9,872 nucleotides of DNA from positions 1 to 9,872 of the forward strand of contig CANCEQ010000113.1 in NCBI GenBank assembly GCA_947375085.1, written 5' to 3'. This document shows positions 6,391-9,872 of this stretch, one piece after another. Below the pieces are notes generated by a model. The model made no database searches and was not told the DNA's origin. It saw only the letters and a program-made list of their open reading frames with translations. The stretch comes from Flavobacteriales bacterium. GTDB taxonomy: Bacteria > Bacteroidota > Bacteroidia > Flavobacteriales > Crocinitomicaceae. Position 1 is the first letter of the stretch, and every line of letters starts with the position of its first letter. The position numbers and the translations under genes are program-made.

Positions 6391-7051
6391 TTTTAGCCAA
6401 TTCAATAATCTCTTTTCCTTCAACCACTTTACTTTTTGAATTTAAATTAACGGTATTTATCATCGCTAATCCAACCTCTTTCAGCGTGCAAAATCCTGAC
6501 TTATAAAGTAATCTTCCAAAAGGAAAAAGCCAATTAATGTATTTATAAAAACTGTGTGTATTTTTTAATCCTAGAGTTGGTTTTATAAACCCTGGTCGAA
6601 AAGCAAATACGTTTTTGAAAGGTAATTTCATTAAATCATTCTCTGTTTTCCCTTTCACTCTAGCCCACATAGCCTTACCTTTTTCTGTACTATCTGTAGC
6701 AGCTCCTGAAACATAACAAACTGTCATATTTTGATTTACTTTACTCAAAATTTCAGCAAAATGAAGTGTTAGGGTATGAGTTAACTTGAAATATTCTTGT
6801 TCTTTTTTTCCTACTGAAGTCACACCTAAACATAAAAAAGCAGCATTATATCCTGCGAATTGATCTGCAATTGAATTAAAATCATAAAAGTCATTGTGAA
6901 TTATTTCTATCAATTTTTCATGAACGACTCCACACGATTTACGATTTACAACTAATACTTGATCAACTAAAGGATGATTTAAACATTCGTGTAAAACTCC
7001 TTCCCCAACCATTCCTGTTGTTCCTGTAATAATTGCTTTAATCTTTTTCAT
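6383..7051 (-). CDS. Atypical short-chain dehydrogenase / NAD(P)-binding epimerase-like protein, TIP30/HTATIP2-like
   Basis: This 222-residue protein begins with a Rossmann dinucleotide site, IITGTTGMVGEG (7-18), with glycines 10, 13 and 16. NRK (36-38) follows the second strand and suits NADPH binding. Then come AFLCLGVT (71-78), the strand VCYVSGAATDST (111-122), and MWARVKGKTENDL (128-140), where the helix normally carries YxxxK. Finally VFAFRPGFI (148-156) is the substrate-side strand. Length and layout match the TIP30-like atypical SDRs common in Bacteroidetes, whose substrates are mostly unknown. The position of the catalytic Tyr holds W129 while K133 is kept. The stop (TAG, 6383-6385) overlaps the end of the convergent acetyltransferase gene. 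Upstream lie 134 bases (7052-7185) in which I found no convincing promoter. Confidence 0.82.
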   Translation of the reverse strand: MKKIKAIITGTTGMVGEGVLHECLNHPLVDQVLVVNRKSCGVVHEKLIEIIHNDFYDFNSIADQFAGYNAAFLCLGVTSVGKKEQEYFKLTHTLTLHFAEILSKVNQNMTVCYVSGAATDSTEKGKAMWARVKGKTENDLMKLPFKNVFAFRPGFIKPTLGLKNTHSFYKYINWLFPFGRLLYKSGFCTLKEVGLAMINTVNLNSKSKVVEGKEIIELAKIK

Positions 7052-7185
7052 ACTGAATTTTCTATTTTAATAAATCTGTGATGTAGAATTTAAATATTTG
7101 TATTTTCCCTTTCTGCCCAAATGAATTAAGTGCAAAAAGTAGTCAGAAAACTGTTGTTTGGAGTGTTTTCATTTTATCAAGAACT

Positions 7186-7749
7186 TTATAATTCGGAAAC
7201 ATTACCAACAATTTTAATTTTAGGGAATTCCATTCTTATCATTTCAATTTCACTTTCCGGAATTTGAACAACTTTAAATATTATTTTTTTCATATTAGGT
7301 AAGGATAATAAGTCAGCTGGTAATGATTTTAAAACATCAAAGTCATTACCAAAAAGAGTTATTTCCTCTAATTTATTTAAGTTTTTATAATTTAATTCAA
7401 AAATTATATTTGAGGGATTTTCAATTATTATTTCTTTTATTTCATTACATCTACTATTTATAAACTCGTTTATTTTCGGGACAAAACATGTCCTATAACA
7501 CAAACATGAAGTAGTATTGTTAAATTTTACTGGAGCGTAATAAGATTTTTCACCTAAACAATAATCACATTCATCTCTCAAAATAAGTGTTTTGCACTTG
7601 TTAGAAAAAGTCTTTTCATTTACCTCCCAGAGATCATCAATAGCATTTAAATTTTCAGAACCTTGAGGTTGATTAATTTGCAAACTATCGATTTGGCCAT
7701 AAACTAAAACATGACATACTAAAAAGAAAATTATCAATATGTTTTTCAT
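7186..7749 (-). CDS. Secreted Cys-rich protein with leucine-rich-repeat-like C-terminus, function unknown
   Basis: This 187-residue protein has a clear signal peptide at 1-18 (MKNILIIFFLVCHVLVYG), with probable cleavage before Q19. The mature chain has seven cysteines, at 52, 61, 64, 82, 84, 88 and 101. They sit in a 50-residue block that contains CDYC and CLCYRTC and could form disulfides or bind a metal. From about 104 it changes to LRR-like strands: EIKEIIIENP, LEEITLFGNDFDVL (127-140), LPADLLSLPNMKKIIFK (143-159). I do not recognise a named family, and no catalytic motif is visible. It follows the next gene upstream by a 30-base gap, so the two may be cotranscribed. It is AT-rich, like its upstream neighbour. 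Confidence 0.7.
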   Translation of the reverse strand: MKNILIIFFLVCHVLVYGQIDSLQINQPQGSENLNAIDDLWEVNEKTFSNKCKTLILRDECDYCLGEKSYYAPVKFNNTTSCLCYRTCFVPKINEFINSRCNEIKEIIIENPSNIIFELNYKNLNKLEEITLFGNDFDVLKSLPADLLSLPNMKKIIFKVVQIPESEIEMIRMEFPKIKIVGNVSEL

Positions 7750-7779
7750 TAGTGTTTCAATTAATTGATTTATAACAGG

Positions 7780-8307
7780 TTATATGTTATCTACATTTAA
7801 ACTTAATTCAATAGATTTTGGATACAACTTTAAAATTTTATTTAGTTGTTCGTCACGAAAAAATGAATCTTTAAAATTAGAAAAACTGACAATTTCATCT
7901 GTCCAATTTAAAAAAATACAACCCTTTTCATCTCTTTCAATGTTAACACTATAACTTTTTGGAAAACCATCAACAAAAACAATTTCGTCAGATTTATCAA
8001 TATATAAATCAAATATTATTTGATATTCATCTGAAACATTTTCAATTTCAAAATTTCTTTCAAAATAGATCCCTGAATTATCTGAAGCAATAGATATACT
8101 CATTGATTCATTACAAATATTATATTCCTTAAAAAAGGAATATGCACTATATCTTTCAAAATATTCTAAAAATACATTAATGTATTCCTCGGCACTCACT
8201 ATATTTTTTTGATCTAATAATGTACAAAGATTTTGCTTTAATATTGCAGCAAGTCTAGGAAATTCTTCCGAATAGAAACCTTCAATATAAATTTCATTAT
8301 TTCCCAT
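7780..8307 (-). CDS. Hypothetical acidic cytoplasmic protein
   Basis: This 175-residue protein has no signal peptide and no membrane helix. It is noticeably acidic. An N-terminal helical part (about 12-58, with FPRLAAILKQNLCTLL and a run of E/F/Y residues) is followed by what looks like beta-sheet (about 67-135, e.g. MSISIASDNSGIYF, YQIIFDLYIDK, GCIFLNWTDEIVSF). Its ATG (8305-8307) is 17 bases after the mutase stop, so it may be read through from that operon. A 60-base sample (7801-7860) is about 23% G+C, against about 38% in a sample from the mutase end (8341-8400), a sign of different origin or weak constraint. Small acidic proteins of this shape are often immunity or effector-associated proteins, but no toxin partner is visible, so I assign no function. 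Confidence 0.65.
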   Translation of the reverse strand: MGNNEIYIEGFYSEEFPRLAAILKQNLCTLLDQKNIVSAEEYINVFLEYFERYSAYSFFKEYNICNESMSISIASDNSGIYFERNFEIENVSDEYQIIFDLYIDKSDEIVFVDGFPKSYSVNIERDEKGCIFLNWTDEIVSFSNFKDSFFRDEQLNKILKLYPKSIELSLNVDNI

Positions 8308-8324
8308 TATGACTATTTATCCCC

Positions 8325-9872
8325 TTACTCTACACTCTTAATCAACAACCCTAAAATCTCTTGTGCGGCTTTTGAAATCTTTGTTCCAGGACCAAAAACT
8401 CCGAAAACTCCGGCTTTGTATAAGAAATCATAGTCTTGTTGTGGAATTACTCCTCCTGCAACTACCATAATATCTTCTCTACCCAGTTTTTTCAACTCTT
8501 CGATCACTTGAGGTACCAATGTTTTATGACCTGCAGCTAATGAGGAAACTCCTAAAATATGTACATCGTTTTCAACGGCTTGTTTCGCTGCTTCTTTTGG
8601 AGTTTGAAATAAAGGACCAATATCTACATCAAAACCAATATCAGCGAAGGATGTAGCAATTACTTTCGCTCCTCTATCGTGACCATCTTGTCCCATTTTA
8701 GCTACCATAATTCGAGGTCTTCTTCCCTCTAATTTGCTAAAACGATCTGCCATTTCTTTGGCCAATTCAAAATCTTTATCTTTCATCGATTCAGCTGAAT
8801 AAACACCACTAATTGAACGAATTACCGCTTTGTATCTTCCGAACGTTTTCTCCATTGCCGAAGAAATTTCACCTAACGTTGCTCTTACTCTCGCACATTC
8901 AATCGCTAATGCTAATAAATTTCCTGTTCCTTTTGCTGCAGCTTCTGCTAAATCATCCAAAGCAACTTCAACTGCTTTCGCATCACGATTCGCTTTCATT
9001 TCTTGAATTCGCGCAATTTGAGACAAACGAACTTTTGAATTATCTACCTCCAGAATATCCATTTGGTCTTCTTTCTCCAATTGATATCTGTTCACACCTA
9101 CAATGATGTCTTTTCCTGAATCAATTCTCGCTTGTTTTCTTGCAGCTGCTTCTTCGATTCTCATTTTCGGTAAACCGGTTTCAATCGCTTTCGCCATTCC
9201 GCCCAATTCTTCTACTTCTTGAATCAATTTCCACGCTTCTTGTGTCAATTCTTCCGTTAATTTCTCAACGTAGTAACTTCCACCAAAAGGATCTATAAAT
9301 GAGGTAATTCCTGTTTCTTCTTGAATGTATATCTGCGTATTTCTAGCAATTCTAGCTGAAAAATCAGTTGGTAAAGCGATTGCTTCATCCAATGCATTGG
9401 TATGTAATGATTGTGTTCCTCCCAAACCTGCTGCCATCGCTTCGATACACGTTCTAGCCACATTGTTAAAAGGATCTTGCTCCGTTAAACTCCAACCTGA
9501 AGTCTGACAATGTGTTCTCAAAGCCAATGACTTATCTGATTTTGGCTCAAACTGTTTTACCAATTTCGACCAAATCAAACGACCTGCTCTCATTTTTGCA
9601 ATTTCCATGTGGTGATTCATTCCAATCGCCCAAAAGAAACTCAAACGAGGCGCAAATTCATCCACATTCATGCCTGCTTTAATTCCTGCTCTCAAATATT
9701 CCAAACCATCCGCCAAGGTATAGGCTAACTCAATTGCAGCTGTTGCTCCCGCTTCTTGCATGTGGTAACCTGAAATCGAAATGGAATTGAATTTCGGCAT
9801 ATTCTTCGCTGTGTATTCGAAAATATCAGCGATAATTTTCATAGAAGCATCTGGTGGATAGATATACGTGTT
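8325..9872 (-). CDS. scpA: Methylmalonyl-CoA mutase, catalytic subunit (partial; 5' end beyond the window)
   Basis: The visible part is 515 residues. The frame stays open to the right edge ([10 protein letters not shown] precedes the Met at 9842), so that Met is internal and about 205 N-terminal residues are missing. This adenosylcobalamin enzyme interconverts (R)-methylmalonyl-CoA and succinyl-CoA, linking propionate, odd-chain fat and Val/Ile breakdown to the TCA cycle. Numbering the visible part, [13 protein letters not shown] (33-45) carries the substrate His (H244 of the Propionibacterium enzyme), and [14 protein letters not shown] with [10 protein letters not shown] complete the barrel. 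The C-terminal B12 domain has GQDGHDRG (394-401) with the cobalt-binding His398, SSL at 443-445 and AGG at 472-474. It has both catalytic barrel and cobalamin domain, so it is the large (mutB-type) subunit rather than the inactive small one. It is more G+C-rich than the genes after it. Confidence 0.96.
   Translation of the reverse strand, partial: NTYIYPPDASMKIIADIFEYTAKNMPKFNSISISGYHMQEAGATAAIELAYTLADGLEYLRAGIKAGMNVDEFAPRLSFFWAIGMNHHMEIAKMRAGRLIWSKLVKQFEPKSDKSLALRTHCQTSGWSLTEQDPFNNVARTCIEAMAAGLGGTQSLHTNALDEAIALPTDFSARIARNTQIYIQEETGITSFIDPFGGSYYVEKLTEELTQEAWKLIQEVEELGGMAKAIETGLPKMRIEEAAARKQARIDSGKDIIVGVNRYQLEKEDQMDILEVDNSKVRLSQIARIQEMKANRDAKAVEVALDDLAEAAAKGTGNLLALAIECARVRATLGEISSAMEKTFGRYKAVIRSISGVYSAESMKDKDFELAKEMADRFSKLEGRRPRIMVAKMGQDGHDRGAKVIATSFADIGFDVDIGPLFQTPKEAAKQAVENDVHILGVSSLAAGHKTLVPQVIEELKKLGREDIMVVAGGVIPQQDYDFLYKAGVFGVFGPGTKISKAAQEILGLLIKSVE

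Noticed and set aside
7144..7170. Inverted repeats GAAAAC/GTTTTC and CAG/CTG downstream of the Cys-rich gene as a terminator
   Set aside because: The stems are only 3-6 bp, with a long loop in one case and no T-run on the minus strand.
8813..9507. Plus-strand open frames inside the mutase gene
   Set aside because: They are shadows of the strongly conserved mutase frame and have no family features.
1..9872. CRISPR arrays, tRNA or rRNA genes, insertion sequences, riboswitches
   Set aside because: I looked for regularly spaced repeats, tRNA-like T-loop sequences, transposase motifs and long structured leaders and saw none. A B12 riboswitch for the mutase would lie beyond the right edge.

Overview
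The window is AT-rich, with A-rich leaders in place of strong Shine-Dalgarno sites. Its secreted proteins have short signal peptides that cleave just before Gln, and its families are typical of Bacteroidetes. A member of the Flavobacteriia is the best guess; I cannot name a genus from sequence alone.

Region 1 (1-5800, + strand) reads as one operon entered in mid-transcript. It holds the C-terminal tail of a probable DabA/UPF0753 (DUF2309) protein, then a NuoL-like membrane subunit (DabB/MpsA type), a SulP-family anion transporter with a STAS domain, an outer-membrane porin of the OprP/OprO type, and a small secreted, probably beta-barrel protein. The gaps are 3, 46, 26 and 11 bases. An intrinsic terminator at 5768-5800 ends the run. 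DabA plus DabB form an energy-coupled inorganic-carbon (CO2/bicarbonate) accumulation complex in other bacteria, and SulP proteins include bicarbonate transporters. The cluster therefore looks like an inorganic-carbon supply system that also carries its own outer-membrane pore. No carbonic anhydrase or carboxysome gene is visible here. In a heterotroph, the bicarbonate would most plausibly feed carboxylases.

Region 2 (5800-7051) has a RimJ/RimL-type GNAT acetyltransferase on the + strand. It converges on, and overlaps by 8 bases, a minus-strand atypical short-chain dehydrogenase/NAD-epimerase-like gene related to TIP30/HTATIP2.

Region 3 (7186-9872, - strand) is the C-terminal three quarters of a B12-dependent methylmalonyl-CoA mutase running off the right edge. 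It is followed closely by two AT-rich genes I do not recognise: an acidic cytoplasmic protein, and a secreted Cys-rich protein with a leucine-rich-repeat-like end.

The most interesting points are the complete inner-to-outer membrane architecture of the carbon operon and the unusual DabB-like subunit. By eye the latter carries a roughly 165-residue multi-helix insertion and has lost several residues of the canonical NuoL proton path.
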